From Astragalus membranaceus (lineage: Eukaryota; Streptophyta; Magnoliopsida; Fabales; Fabaceae), in assembly GCA_039519185.1 (NCBI GenBank), contig CM076854.1, positions 156,608,166 through 156,672,165 of the forward strand: DNA of 64,000 bases. Reading direction: 5' to 3'. Below, piece by piece: positions 25,271 to 35,775 of this stretch. How positions within the stretch are numbered: position 1 is the first letter of the stretch; every line of letters starts with the position of its first letter. Made by a program: the position numbers and the translations under genes. The notes under the pieces were generated by a model. The model worked only from the letters and a program-made list of their open reading frames with translations, ran no database searches and was not told the origin of the DNA.

Positions 25271-25955
25271 AAACTAAATAACCCAATTAAAACTCAAGTC
25301 TTCCCTCGAACCCCATTCAGTCACTCTCCTGTGTCGTTCTCTCCCTCACTCTCCTCCACCCTCCGTACTGCGTCGTTCTCTCCCTCACTCTCCTCCACCC
25401 TCCGTAGCCCTCCACCGCCTACCTCCGCCCTCCTCCATCGCAATCGTGCTCCAAGGCTACGAAGACAGTCTCTCGTTCTCCCTCTTCCCCTGCCTTCCAC
25501 TCTCCCTCTCCTTACGTCTCTGTCACCACCTCCGCCATACACCACCGCATCCAAACATCCTCCATAGATCTGCCACGCAAAACTGCTCTCTTTTACTCAT
25601 CTTCACCCCAATCTCATTTCCTTCGCGTTTGTGTTTCTTCGACATCCCTCTCTTCCTCGCCATCGCATCTCACCCTCCCCCTTCATGGATTGAAATCCCT
25701 AATATCCGCAAAAGAGTGAAAGATGGAAACAGAAACAGTGGGGGAGAGAGAGAGAAGGAGACAGCGAGAAATGAATTTGGGATTGAAATCCCTAGAACCG
25801 TAACACCAACACATCACGACAGAGAAGATGAGAAATGCGATGAGAGAGAGAGAACTGAGGGAGAGAAACAGAGGGAGTGAGTGAGCTAGCATCTGGCTGT
25901 GAACGAAGTTGAAGACAGAGAGAGTGCGGGGAACGCAACGGCCTATCACTGGTTT
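25271..25955 (+). other. CT-rich then GA-rich non-coding segment
   Basis: The plus strand is CT-rich to about 25680 and GA-rich after. It contains a 39-bp duplication at 25333 and 25372. Long frames on both strands come from low complexity. It could be a captured gene leader or first exon, given the splice acceptor at 25962, but no protein is recognised. Confidence 0.4.
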
Positions 25956-25962
25956 TTTTCAG

Positions 25963-26356
25963 TGATGTTAGTTCTAACAACATAATGGGTGAAATACCAT
26001 ATGGTTTACCTCCCAATGCCACACATATGTAAGCCTACTGTTCTGTTGATTTTGTTCCTGCATTTATACTTGTATCTTTAGCAGTGCTTTTTCTGATGAT
26101 TATGATTCTTTGTCGCAGAAATATGGCTTGCAATTATTTGAGCCAAAATATCCCCCATTCATTACCAACCATGAAAACACCAAGACATCTGTGAGTTACA
26201 TTCATATCGATTTCCATTGATGATATGCTGATATGGTTATTGATATTTTAAAATGGTAGCAAAATCACCACTTTTGTCTTGCAGGAATTTAAGCCACAAC
26301 TTCTTATATGGACCCATTGGCAATGTGTTCACTGACTTGGATAATCTCAAGGAAAT
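25963..26356 (+). pseudogene. Captured STRUBBELIG-like LRR receptor kinase exons
   Basis: Three exons (25963-26028, 26119-26190, 26285-26356) are bounded by AG and GT, and the last two are 72 nt long. All have the same phase, the pattern of leucine-rich-repeat exons. Joined they read SNNIMGEIPYGLPPNATH, then MACNYLSQNIPHSLPTM, then LNLSHNFLYGPIGNVF. This matches the extracellular LRRs of the STRUBBELIG receptor family. No kinase domain or membrane segment is present, so it is a fragment carried by the CACTA element. Confidence 0.8.
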
Positions 26357-26544
26357 GTATGTCGTCTTCACTTGAATCTTTTGATGGTGAATTTGAATCA
26401 AAATAAAATACATAGGTTATCAATGACCGAGAAAACCACAAAAGATGAACCAATCTAAACATTGATATGTTATACCTGTAAGAGGTTATTCTCTTAACAG
26501 TATTCATGCAGGCTTTGAAATGTTGTTAAACCTATTAAGTTTTT

Positions 26545-26873
26545 ATGTTTTAAGTAGTGTGATCAAAGGAAAATTTAAGTTGTAGAACTTTCTATTTCTT
26601 AGAGCTTTCAAGTTATTTATACTAAGACCAAACTAGACCTTTTCATTATGTATTTCTCTTGGTGAGTATATATATATGTATGTTTTGTAGATTGTTGAAT
26701 GGAATGAACATGTTTTAAGTAGTGTGATCAAAGGAAAATTTAAGTTGTAGAACTTTCTATTTCTTAGAGCTTTCAAGTTATTTATACTAAGACCAAACTA
26801 GACCTTTTCATTATGTATTTCTCTTGGTGAGTATATATATGTATGTTTTGTAGATTGTTGAATGGAATGAACA
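26545..26873. repeat. Tandem duplication, about 166-bp unit
   Basis: tgttttaagtagtgtgatca starts both copies, near 26545 and 26711, and the two are nearly identical. The downstream copy runs into the CNOT4-like exon, so the duplicated block includes that exon's acceptor and first bases. Confidence 0.85.
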
Positions 26874-27028
26874 CGGAGAAAAAGATGAAGAATCAGAAAA
26901 CGAAGTCTAAATCTTTCGATGGATGGAAGCAGCTCAGTAGTGTGCGAGTGATTCAGCGGAACCTTGTTTACATAGTTGGATTACCTCTCAATCTGGCAGA
27001 TGAAGATGTAAAATTTCTACTTGGTTGA
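26850..27028 (+). pseudogene. Captured CNOT4-like exon (RING-RRM protein)
   Basis: After a tgtag acceptor at about 26851 the frame reads NTEKKMKNQKTKSKS, then VRVIQRNLVYIVGLPLNLAD and DED. That block is the very conserved linker and start of the RRM of plant CNOT4, an E3 ligase subunit of the CCR4-NOT complex. After DED the sequence diverges and stops, so the RING and most of the RRM are missing. It is a non-functional fragment inside the CACTA element. Confidence 0.75.
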
Positions 27029-27183
27029 AGTCATACAAGGTATAGCTCATTTCTATTAGTAGCTGATTGCTTAGTTAGGATATATCAATCTTGTAAACTC
27101 TTTAATATTTTATTTGGCTGTTCTTTGTCTTGTTGGAGAATATAAATTTTATCGTCTCTTTTTTTCCTTTCTAAATATTTCAG

Positions 27184-27329
27184 GATGGAAATGTCGCACC
27201 ATATGATAAGTCTGAACCTGTTCCCGAAACTAACAACGAATCTGATAAAGTGGTTGTTGGAAGCACTCTTCAGGACATAGTTTTCAACTCAGGGAAGAAT
27301 GGTAAGCTTCATTGTTTTTTCTTATTATA

Positions 27330-27364
<35 letters not shown>

Positions 27365-27838
27365 ATACATCGCTTTTATTAACTAGTTCTATGCCTTGAT
27401 ATTCAATAACATAATTACTAATTACTAATATGTTGCAGTTTTGATTGAGTTTTATGCTTCATGGTGTGGTCATTGCAAAAAGTTGGCTCCAATTTTGGAT
27501 GAAGTTGCTGTCTCTTTCCAAAATGATGCTGATGTTATTATTGCTAAATTCGTAAGATTTCTATCTAGTTTTCAACATTGATGATTATGCATTTTAATGA
27601 ATGTATCATTTTACTTTGTTTCTTGTCGACTTTAATCTGCATAATTTGTACAACTTTCCAGGATGCTACTGCCAACGATGTCCCAAGCGAAACCTTTGAG
27701 GTCCAAGGTTACCCAACTTTGTACTTCAAGAAAGCAAGTGGAGAAGTATCACAATACGAAAGTGGCAGGACAAAGGAAGACATCATAGAATTCATCGAAA
27801 AGAACAAGGATAAGAAAGAGCAAGTTGGCATTAGGTAG
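27184..27838 (+). pseudogene. Captured protein disulfide isomerase exons (a' domain)
   Basis: Exons 27184-27301, 27439-27551 and 27662-27838 join in phase with GT-AG borders. They encode VVVGSTLQDIVFNSGKN, the thioredoxin active site FYASWCGHCKKLAP and the cis-Pro block EVQGYPTLYFK. This is the C-terminal a' domain of an ER protein disulfide isomerase (PDIL1 type). The frame ends KKEQVGIR-stop without the acidic tail or KDEL retention signal. The active-site Cys pair is intact, but the signal peptide and the a, b and b' domains are absent. An (AT)n run lies in the first intron (about 27331-27362). Confidence 0.85.
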
Positions 27839-28659
27839 AGTCTTATTTTAACACTCTTCAGTAGCTATATTCAATATAATCTGTAATGTTAAAATTGCTC
27901 TAGAAAGTGGGGTCATATGATTTACCAAGTTGGCATTATTTCTAATTCAATGTGAATTACTTATACTAATTGTTTTGGTTTTAACCCTAACAGGTGACTG
28001 GGGCATATGGGGAAGGAAATGAGAGAAGGTTGACTGGAAAGACTGAGACAGCGAGAAGGTGAAGAATAGGATGGTATATTGTTTCTCCAATGCATATTGG
28101 TCCAAAAACATATTACTGAATGGTGGCTTTGCACTGGCTTTATTATATCTTTTACTAACTGGCTCTCTGCAGGATTTAAGTTATCAAGCCAAATCATTAC
28201 AAACCCGGATCTCCGAAATACACAAGAGATTAAGGTGAATTTGATTGATTTATTTATTTTCCAACCTATAGTTTTCCTAGCTAATTAGTATATATGATAA
28301 TGAAAATGTACTTAATTATGATTTTCCAACCTATAGTTTTCCAACTTACAATAATTGGATAGTTAAGTAATTGGTTGCTTAACACAAGAACATGCTTATT
28401 GGTGCCAATAAGGCATTGGGGTTCCTCAACTAATTGCATGCATTATTCTACAATCTTTCTGACCAAATAGATGAAAATGTTGGTTAATTCTAATATTGTA
28501 CTATATATGGATTGGAAGCATTTCTTCTTCTTTTGCAGCTTTGCAAACCAAAACAAAAATAACTTTGCAGAAGAACTCTTTTTGCTAAGACAAGCTATAC
28601 TTATCTGCCATCTTCATCTTCCTAAGTTTATTGCATTCTGTTATAGAAACTGTACCTGA

Positions 28660-28740
28660 AGAGAAACTGTTATAGAAACTCGACGATTTCCCGAAACTGT
28701 TATAGAAACTGTACCTGAAAATCGTCGGAAACTGTTATCG
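28660..28740. repeat. Short tandem repeat
   Basis: gaaactgttatagaaact recurs three or more times with cgacgattt/aaatcgtcg pairs between. It resembles CACTA subterminal motifs displaced inside the element. Confidence 0.5.
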
Positions 28741-28980
28741 ATCGACAGGAAAACATACTTGACCACTGACAAAATTCACAATAGTTTGATCATTAACAGT
28801 TGCCAGTAACACCTGGCCTCTCCTGTTAATGGCATAAAAGCCCCCCACTGATGTAGCTTCTGATGTCAAAAATATAGGATCTGGACTGATTTTGTTTTTA
28901 TATACAGCAGTAGCTCTCTCCAAATCATAGACAAATAGGAGACCAAGTTTGGTAATAATGTTCTTTATCATGCTGTACAT
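28735..28980 (-). pseudogene. Captured clathrin heavy chain fragment (antisense)
   Basis: An 81-codon minus-strand frame reads ITKLGLLFVYDLERATAVY, then EATSVGGFYAINRRGQVLLA. This matches the N-terminal beta-propeller of clathrin heavy chain, a vesicle coat protein. It is the only one of the captured pieces in the minus orientation. The rest of this protein of roughly 1700 residues is absent. Confidence 0.85.
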
Positions 28981-29127
28981 ATACTGATCTAGTCATTTAT
29001 TTTCATGTTTCATGACCCTAAGTGTATCTTCCATAAAACGAAATGATGAAATATGAAGTTATTTTTCTTTCGCTTTTCAGTATTTGGGTAATTTGTATAA
29101 TGTGTTTTTATCTCTGATTTTGCTTCC

Positions 29128-29287
29128 AGCTGAATTAATATCTCCCTCGGTTGTGGAGAAAGATGTATCTACTGTGCATCATGAAAAGGAAGAAGTGGGT
29201 ATGCTAGAGAATGAGGACAAGTTCGTAAAGGAAAATGGAGAGCGGCATAGCAATGGTATTGGAGCTGATTATGGATCTACTTGCATG
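29128..29287 (+). pseudogene. Possible captured exon, unrecognised
   Basis: From an AG near 29129 to a GT at 29288 an open frame encodes an acidic stretch (AELISPSVVEKDVSTVHHEK, then EVGMLENEDKFVKENGERH). The borders fit splice consensus and the composition is coding-like. I do not recognise the parent gene; it could belong to a disordered part of CNOT4 or another protein. Confidence 0.4.
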
Positions 29288-29906
29288 TGAGTTCCTCTCC
29301 TATATTCCCCTAGCTATTTTAGTGTTGTTTGTCTAGTTGATGTGTTGAAATCATGATATATGAATATGCATGCTCATATATTACAAGTAGACATGTTAAA
29401 GTTCCTGCCTCTGTCCCTGCTAAGTCACTCCCCACTGAATCATTTATGTTGCAAAATTTAAGTTGTATTGTATAATTTTAACTGATTTGAACATGATTGA
29501 CATGAAGTAGTTGGTTTGATGCTTATAATCCGTGAATGGTTTGATGGTTATATCAGAAACTTCTGTTAGTGTTATCTGCTACTTCAATAAACCTAAAGCA
29601 CATTTATTCTGTTTGTTTTTGCTTCTGTTAGTATCTACTTTTTTGCAAATACTTTTAAGCATCTAGATGCTAAAGGAGTTCAATCAGTTTTTCTATATCC
29701 AGCAGTCACTGTGGATCAGTTCAATGAACCCACTTCCTCTAAGTAAATGACAATATTGTATCTTATCACATATTTTAAATGGAAACCCATCTTCCTTTCA
29801 TAATTGTGTGGCTCCAACATTGAAGCTTAGTGAGTTGTTTGCATAGACATTGAGTCTGTTCATATATTTTAGTTGAAGTAATAGTTGTATATATTACAAT
29901 TTACAG

Positions 29907-30200
29907 GTTTGCATTGTTGGAGTACCAGCTGATAAAGCCAATAAGAAGACGAAAGTAATTCAAGATAATTGGTTTCCCGCATGGGACGAAGAGTTTGAAT
30001 TTCCTTTGACAGTTCCAGAACTAGCTTTGCTCCGAATAGAAGTTCGAGAGTATGATAAGCATGAAAAGGATGACTTTGGTGGACAAACAAGTTTGCCAAT
30101 CTCTGAGCTGGGATCTGGATTCAGGGCAGTCCCTCTATACAATCAGAAGGGTGAGAAATTAAAATCTGTGAAGCTTCTAATGCGGTTTCAGTTTACATAA
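29907..30200 (+). pseudogene. Captured phospholipase C last exon (C2 domain)
   Basis: After a ttacag acceptor the frame reads VCIVGVPADKANKKTK, then WDEEFEFPLTVPELALLRIE and VREYDKHEKDDFGGQT, ending KLLMRFQFT-stop. This is the terminal part of the C2 domain of plant phosphoinositide-specific phospholipase C, including the natural stop. The X and Y catalytic domains are absent. It is the rightmost gene piece in the CACTA element. Confidence 0.9.
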
Positions 30201-30527
30201 ACTACAGGGATTAGCTAGTCATATAGTATGGTCTCGTATATATATTCCTATTCCTTTTGATTAGCAAGTAGTGACTAGGGGTATCAAGAAGAACGTTGTA
30301 ACAATAGATTATGTGGTTAACTACTTGAAATAATATTATTGGGCTTCAGAAGTCATCAACGCAAGTAGTATTTAGAAGTTTCACCGGGTGTCTTTTGATC
30401 TTATATATCCAGATAGCTTGAAAGTAGTAAAAGTATATAACATCCGACATATCTAATGAGTAATGCAAACCTGTAATTAAGCTGCATAAAATGTATAATT
30501 TAATTTTTTTTTATTTTTTTTTAAAAA

Positions 30528-30765
30528 TTTCCGACGGATTTGCGACGACTTTGCGACGAAAATGTGTTAGAGTTTGCGACGAAACAATCCGTCGGAAAGT
30601 CCGTCGGAAATGATTTGCAACGAAAAAAGTCGTCGGAAACGATTTCCGACGAGCGATTTTGCGACGACAATTTGTCTGTCGGAAAGTCCGTCGGAAACAT
30701 TAATTTGCGACGAAAATCAGTGCGTTTCCGACGGATTTTGCCGTCGGAAATCGTCGATTTTCTTG
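30528..30765. repeat. CACTA right subterminal repeats
   Basis: There are about a dozen copies of ccgtcggaaa, gcgacgaaa and ttccgacg in alternating orientation. They match the left subterminal motifs at 25100-25270. Confidence 0.8.
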
Positions 30766-30770
30766 TAGTG

Positions 30771-31071
30771 TGTGAGATACTCGGAGAAGTACTTAAGTGA
30801 CTTAGTTATTCCCTCTTAACGGCTAGCTTTTAAGGGAGGGTTTACCTAATGCTTGAGTGCTTATCAATTATTAGAGTTAGTTGTCATGCCTTAGAAAAAG
30901 CTACCCATTGCGGGTTCGTGTGGAGGGTCCTGACCAATGAGTTGATTGAGGCCCCCACTGGGTTTTGGCCCTCGGAGGTTTTAACGAGGCCCCTAGGTGT
31001 AAGGGGTTGGTGCACCCCTTGTGCGCCCCTTAATACAATTGATTATCTAAAAAAATGAGTTGATTGAGGTG
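30771..31071. other. Spacer of about 300 bp
   Basis: A GC-richer part (30900-31040) has no recognisable gene. It may be retroelement debris. Confidence 0.4.
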
Positions 31072-31079
31072 CTATTGAG

Positions 31080-32103
31080 CAATGTTTTAAAACTCGAACC
31101 GGTGACCGACTCGGTGAAGGTACCGGGTCACTGGGTCAAGGGTCGGACCGAAGGGTCGACAGTTGAACCGCATGACCAAAACCGGAGCCGGATGACTCGG
31201 ACCCGGTCTCTATTTCGAGAATTTTCAATACCTATATAGTATATAATATAAATTTCGTCCTTGTAAAATTAATAACTATGTTTATTTTATATCTACTAAA
31301 ATATAAAAAATTCCCAAATTTTTAGGACCTATATATTTCATACTTGTAAAACTTAATTTGCTAAAATTACACACCATGCCTATTTTATTTTTATTTGCTT
31401 GGTATATATTAAATAAATTTTAAAAGTTCATATCATGCTTCAATAAATATTTAGAACAAATTTCATAAGTTAACAACTTAATATTAAATAAATCTTTAAA
31501 AAAATACTTAATATTAAATAAGTTTGTTGAAACATAATATTAATATTACAAGCTAATGCCATGAGGATGAGCATACTTGACTTTTAGGAAAAGAGGTACC
31601 AATTATATATATTTGAAATAAATAATATTCTTAATAAGATTGGTAGCCTCATGGTAGTGCTCAACATTTGCTTTCAATAGGTCAGGGGTTCAAACCCCAC
31701 TAATGACATTTTTGTTGAGGGTTTTGAGTCTCTTTTGTTTTAAGTAGTTTAGAAATAGTCCCACATCGGATAGAATGAACAGAACATTGAGGAAATGAGA
31801 TATAAAAGCAAGGTGTATGTCAATGGGAAACATACTTACCTAGATGTCAATCACTAGTGGGGGCTTGCGTTCGCGCGGCCCCTCCCAATTACAGTTCAAA
31901 GATTTGATAAATAAAAAATAAAAAAAATGGACAACCCGGTCCGGTTTGAGCCGGGTCGCCGGGTCGCCGGTTTTCCCCAAAACCGGCCGGTTTCCACCGG
32001 TTCCCACCGGTTTGGTGCATAACCGATCCAAAGGCTTGACCGGCTCGGTTACCCCCCGGTTCTCGGTCCGACCGGCCGGGCCGAGCCGATTTTTAAAACA
32101 CTG
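31080..32103. mobile_element. hAT-like non-autonomous element (1024 bp)
   Basis: The exact 8-bp duplication ctattgag lies at 31072-31079 and 32104-32111. The ends are caatgttttaaaa on the left and ttttaaaacactg on the right, inverted with one mismatch. Both flanks continue inward with Ccgg-rich sequence (gaaccggtgacc, ggccgggccgag) that can pair. No transposase is seen. The middle is AT-rich and contains a tRNA-like segment at about 31640-31710. Confidence 0.85.
31640..31920 (+). repeat. tRNA-like (SINE-like) segment
   Basis: tggtagcctcatggtagtgc resembles a Pol III box A and ggttcaaacccc a box B, about 40 bp apart. The following 200 bp are non-tRNA sequence ending in an A-rich run near 31910. 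This is the layout of a tRNA-derived SINE nested in the hAT-like element. No duplication was confirmed. Confidence 0.4.
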
Positions 32104-32213
32104 CTATTGAGTGAAGTTGAGCTACATTGTTTTAATTTTTTTCGTGCTATCTTTTTTCTAGAGCTCGTTGTTCGAAGTTTTAGTTTTTTTTTTCAAATTT
32201 CAATGGTCGTCAT

Positions 32214-32436
32214 AGATGTTGAGTTTATGTACTTTGCTGGTGGGCTTGGATGTGCCACCAACAATGAAGCTCTCGAGAAAGATTTCTCTCCCTAAGGCGA
32301 GAGTCTCGACTCGAAGGTTATTAACGATTGTGAGATTGGAAGGTCAAATGATTCAAATTTGTGACCTTCGCTAATGATAAATTCATAAGAGATGCGATCG
32401 AGGGGCTGAACGGCCAGGATATCGACAATCGTAACA
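32214..32436 (+). pseudogene. Glycine-rich RNA-binding protein retropseudogene (RRM)
   Basis: VEFMYFAGGLGCATNNEALE, then DSKVINDCEIGRS, then relics of the RNP1 and NGQDID blocks, match the RRM of plant GRP7/8-type glycine-rich RNA-binding proteins. The frame is broken by a stop at FSP-stop-GES and by later stops. No intron interrupts the RRM although, as I recall, the genes have one there, so a processed copy is likely. It ends exactly where the CACTA end at 32437 starts, so that element probably inserted into it. Confidence 0.7.
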
Positions 32437-32454
32437 CACTACAAAAAAATAGCA

Positions 32455-32850
32455 TATTAGCGACGGTATTTAGCGACGGAATGTAGGGGAGGGAATATGC
32501 TTTTATTAGCGAGGGATTTAGCGACAGATCTGTCCGTCGCTATAGGCCTGATTTACTTTCTTTTTTTAAATTTTGTCGCTAAAACCTAAAATTCAGTCGC
32601 TAATAAAATCTGCTTTTACTAGCGAGGGATTTTCGTCGCTATAGGCCAGATTTACATTTTTTTTAAAAAATTCCGTCGCTAATAAAAGCTGCTTTTATTA
32701 GCGAGAGATTTAGTGGCTGATCTGTCTGTCGCTATAGGCCAGATTTACTTTTTTAAAAAAATTCGTCACTAAAACCTAAAATTCTGTCGCTAATAAAAGC
32801 ATATATACTTTTTTAATAGATCCGTCATTAATACTAAAATTTTGTCGCTA
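32455..32850. repeat. CACTA-type left subterminal repeats
   Basis: Alternating tagcgacgg, tagcgaggga, gtcgctaataaaa and gtcgctataggcc units occur over about 400 bp, separated by T-rich runs. Confidence 0.75.
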
Positions 32851-33557
32851 ATATTCCTTTTAACCTTGATTTCAAAACCCACCCTGTCATTTCTCTTTTC
32901 TTCATTCTCTCTAACTCTTCTCTCCGTCTCTCTAACCGAATCTCTCTCTAACTCTTCTCTCTAATTTCAGTATATAATCTAAAAATTAAAAATATACTGA
33001 AATTCAAAAGAATTATATAAGTGATAAAAAGATAAAATTATTATTAAAAAATATAAAATTAATTTAGTTTTTTAATGAATAAAATATAGTTATCACAATG
33101 GTGGTTTTGTCATTAACATGTAGTTTATATCATATCATTATTTATTAACTTATCTAAAATATATAATAAAATAACATATGTTATCTTTGTACTTAAAAAA
33201 TAAATAATATATATTATCTTATTTTTTATTAGGTATTGCACATCAAACACGTGATATAATAGTATTCGTTTTGTCTCTATCTTGTTTCATATCCTAATTT
33301 GACCGGATACTAAACTCGATAAGGCAACTTAAACCAACCAAATGCTACCTACAATCAAGAAAAATCTGGCCCCACAAAAGGAAAACCACCGAAACTATCG
33401 ACTACCTCCTAGAATATAAGTTTGGCTGGCTTGAATATAATTTTTTTCCTTATTCAAACTAATTCAACTCATGTTTTGCTTATAAAAAAAATTCAACTCA
33501 TGTTTACCACTATGCAAATCTGGTTATAGTAATCACATAATGACTGAATCAGATGAT

Positions 33558-33672
33558 TTTTTTATAAGCAATGTTAGTGGTGCAGAGAAAATATTAGTTT
33601 TCGGGGTTTGAACCCGAGACCTCATTCTTATACTCATTGAGGCACTCTTTCAGTATCCATTTACTCATCACG
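33558..33672 (-). mobile_element. SINE-like copy
   Basis: Starting ataagcaatgttagtgg and containing ggggtttgaacccgagacc, it shares its layout with the better-bounded SINE at 56349-56485. On the minus strand it carries a box B-like ggtttgaaccc complement. No clean duplication was found. Confidence 0.5.
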
Positions 33673-34185
33673 TGATTGATTGAACGGATCGACTCTGAAC
33701 ATGTACAAGTTTGACTTTGCTTGTCTATCCAATTCCTAACTACTACTGAGAAGAAAAAAGGGGAACATATAGGAATGCGAATATGGTTATCCATTGATTT
33801 GATCATTTCTGTATAAATATGTTTCCCACCGTAGAAAATGTATGTATATGTCCATTCTTAATCGTTTTCAACCTAGACAGACAAGACACGAACCTCGTTT
33901 TTGGTGTAGTAATTTCAATTTTCCTGACCAACGAATTCACATCCAACAGTTTCCCAATAGCTGACATTTGAAAATCCCAACTTGGCAATTTCAGGAGATT
34001 CTCAACAACCAAGCATGACTTTCTAGAATCCCTCCTTTTGCTAACAGCAGTTGTGAATGGCAAAAAAACCTTATCGATTTGCAAGACTTGGATTTTGTAG
34101 CCTAATTTCTACCAACAGACCTCAACTGTTACAACTAAGTGACTATAGCTCTTGTCCAAAAAAAAAAACTAAGTGGCTATAGTTA
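33673..34185. other. Non-coding interior of the CACTA region
   Basis: Frames on the minus strand here (for example 34084-33803) lack any recognisable family. Confidence 0.4.
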
Positions 34186-34188
34186 TTG

Positions 34189-34477
34189 TGTGAAAAAGAG
34201 TTTATAAGTGGGAGGCATCACTCATCTTTCAAGCCAGTTTTGTGGGGTTGAGTTAGGCCTAAACCACATTTTAAGATGGTATCAGAGTCAATCCAAGATC
34301 CGCTATTGGGCCACTCGGGTCACGCTCCAGTTGTCTAGTTCTGGGCGTGAGAGGGGTGTGTTAAGAGTCCCACATCGAATGTGATATGACCTGAAAAAGA
34401 GTTTATAAGTGGGAGGCATCCCTCACTTTACAAACCGGTTTTGTGGGGTTGAGTTAGACCCAAATCGCGTTCTAAGA
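34189..34477 (+). mobile_element. TRIM retrotransposon
   Basis: Two direct copies flank a short interior. The 5' LTR (truncated, about 34189-34276) and the 3' LTR (34359-34477, starting TGTTAAGAGTCCCACATCG) share tttataagtgggaggcatc. Just after the first is tggtatcagagtc at 34277, the initiator tRNA-Met PBS. A gagaggggtg polypurine tract precedes the second. It has no coding capacity and a total length under 300 bp, as expected for TRIMs. Confidence 0.8.
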
Positions 34478-34479
34478 AA

Positions 34480-35470
34480 AAATAGTGTTTTTCAAGTTTT
34501 TCTTAATAAATAAAAAAATATAGGTGGCAGCTCCATTAAACTTGACAAGTGTCGCTTCCAGACACTTTTTTTTTGATCAATGCTTCCAGACACTTTTGTT
34601 GCTACTATTATTATACCAAATTCTTAATTTAGTAAAAAAAATCCTAAAAAAAGCACAATGTGGGAGTAGTAGATAAATGATGAATCAATCCAAATGGATA
34701 AAACTGATGAAAAAGTGAGGAGGTAGCTCATGAATGAACACTCTAATTTTATAACTAAGAATAATTTGATTCTAGATATAAAGATGCAATTTCTTTCACT
34801 ATCACCGAAAAGAAACATTTAATTAAAAGGCTCACTGAAAAAAGAGTAACTTAAACTAGGACACATATTGAGATCACACTAAGATATTGTAGCTTCCACA
34901 TGATCTGATACCTTGTAGCTGCCAAACACAACAGAGCAAAAATAATGATTAAGGAAATTTCATATACACATTGTTGGAGATAAAACACGTAAAAGAGAGA
35001 AGAAAAGGAAGTGGCGGCGCTAAGGACAAGAGGAATAAGTAGGGCAATATAATATTAGGTAAAAGCTGCACTGAATTTCATAAAGGTAGGTCAGAATTAC
35101 ATGCTACTGACATCAGTATATATATATACAATGAAACAGGCCCAGGCCCATAATTTCGACTGGCCCATTTCGACTAGGTTTCTAACTACACCTACTATAA
35201 TTACAAGCAATAGAATTACTAGGCATATCTCAATACACATTATTATTACCAACTCATTCCTCTCCAATTGTCAGAATTTGTAAAAGTGCGAATCAATTTC
35301 AGCTCAGCTGTTACCTTTAGTGGGTGTGACAACATATTTTTCCAGCGTGGTTATGAAAGGTTCTTATACTAATGAATATTGTACACAATATTTGCTCTGC
35401 ACTCTGTACTCTATCATTTGATTCCAGGGGAAAAATTACTGTCCACAGGCCACTCCCATGTCATTAGGCT
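34480..35470. other. AT-rich non-coding sequence
   Basis: I see no gene; it contains short microsatellite runs such as tatatatata near 35118. Confidence 0.45.
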
Positions 35471-35474
35471 TTTA

Positions 35475-35772
35475 GGGTGTGTTTGGGAGTTTGGAGGGGA
35501 GGGGAAGGGAGAGGTTGAGACTAATAGTGTAAATTCTTTAGTAATTGGGAGAAAAATTATCCCCCTAAACCCCCCAAACCCCTCTCCTAGTTTATTTTTG
35601 GAGCCCCTCCAAACTCCCCCAAATATGGAGGGTTTTGGATGGGCTCCAAAAATAAACTAGGAGAGGGGTTTGGGGGGTTTAGGGGGATAAATTTTTTTCT
35701 CATCATTAAAGAATTTACACTATTAGTCTCAACCCCTCCCCTCCCCTCCACTCCAAACTCCCAAACACACCC
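35475..35772. mobile_element. Foldback Tourist-like MITE (298 bp)
   Basis: It begins gggtgtgtttgggagtttgg and ends with the complement. The match continues nearly to the centre, including ctcctagtttatttttggag and its inverse. Flanking tta on both sides (35472-35474, 35773-35775) fits a 3-bp PIF/Harbinger duplication. The whole element can fold into one long hairpin. Confidence 0.85.
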
Positions 35773-35775
35773 TTA

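Larger units (their letters stand above)
25065..30770. mobile_element. CACTA (En/Spm) element with captured host exons (5.7 kb)
   Basis: The left end is CACTACAAGAAT and the right end TTTTCTTGTAGTG, the CACTA hallmark. Flanking triplets are tat and tgt, an imperfect 3-bp duplication. Both ends carry subterminal repeats built on ccgacgaa and ttcgtcgc. Inside are fragments of STRUBBELIG-like kinase, CNOT4, protein disulfide isomerase, clathrin heavy chain and phospholipase C genes, most with intact exon-intron borders. No transposase is visible. The architecture resembles soybean Tgm-Express1, a CACTA element known to carry several gene fragments. Confidence 0.88.

Noticed and set aside
25160..25880. 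Overlapping frames in the CT/GA-rich part of the CACTA element as genes
   Set aside because: They are low-complexity sequence open on both strands, with no domain similarity.
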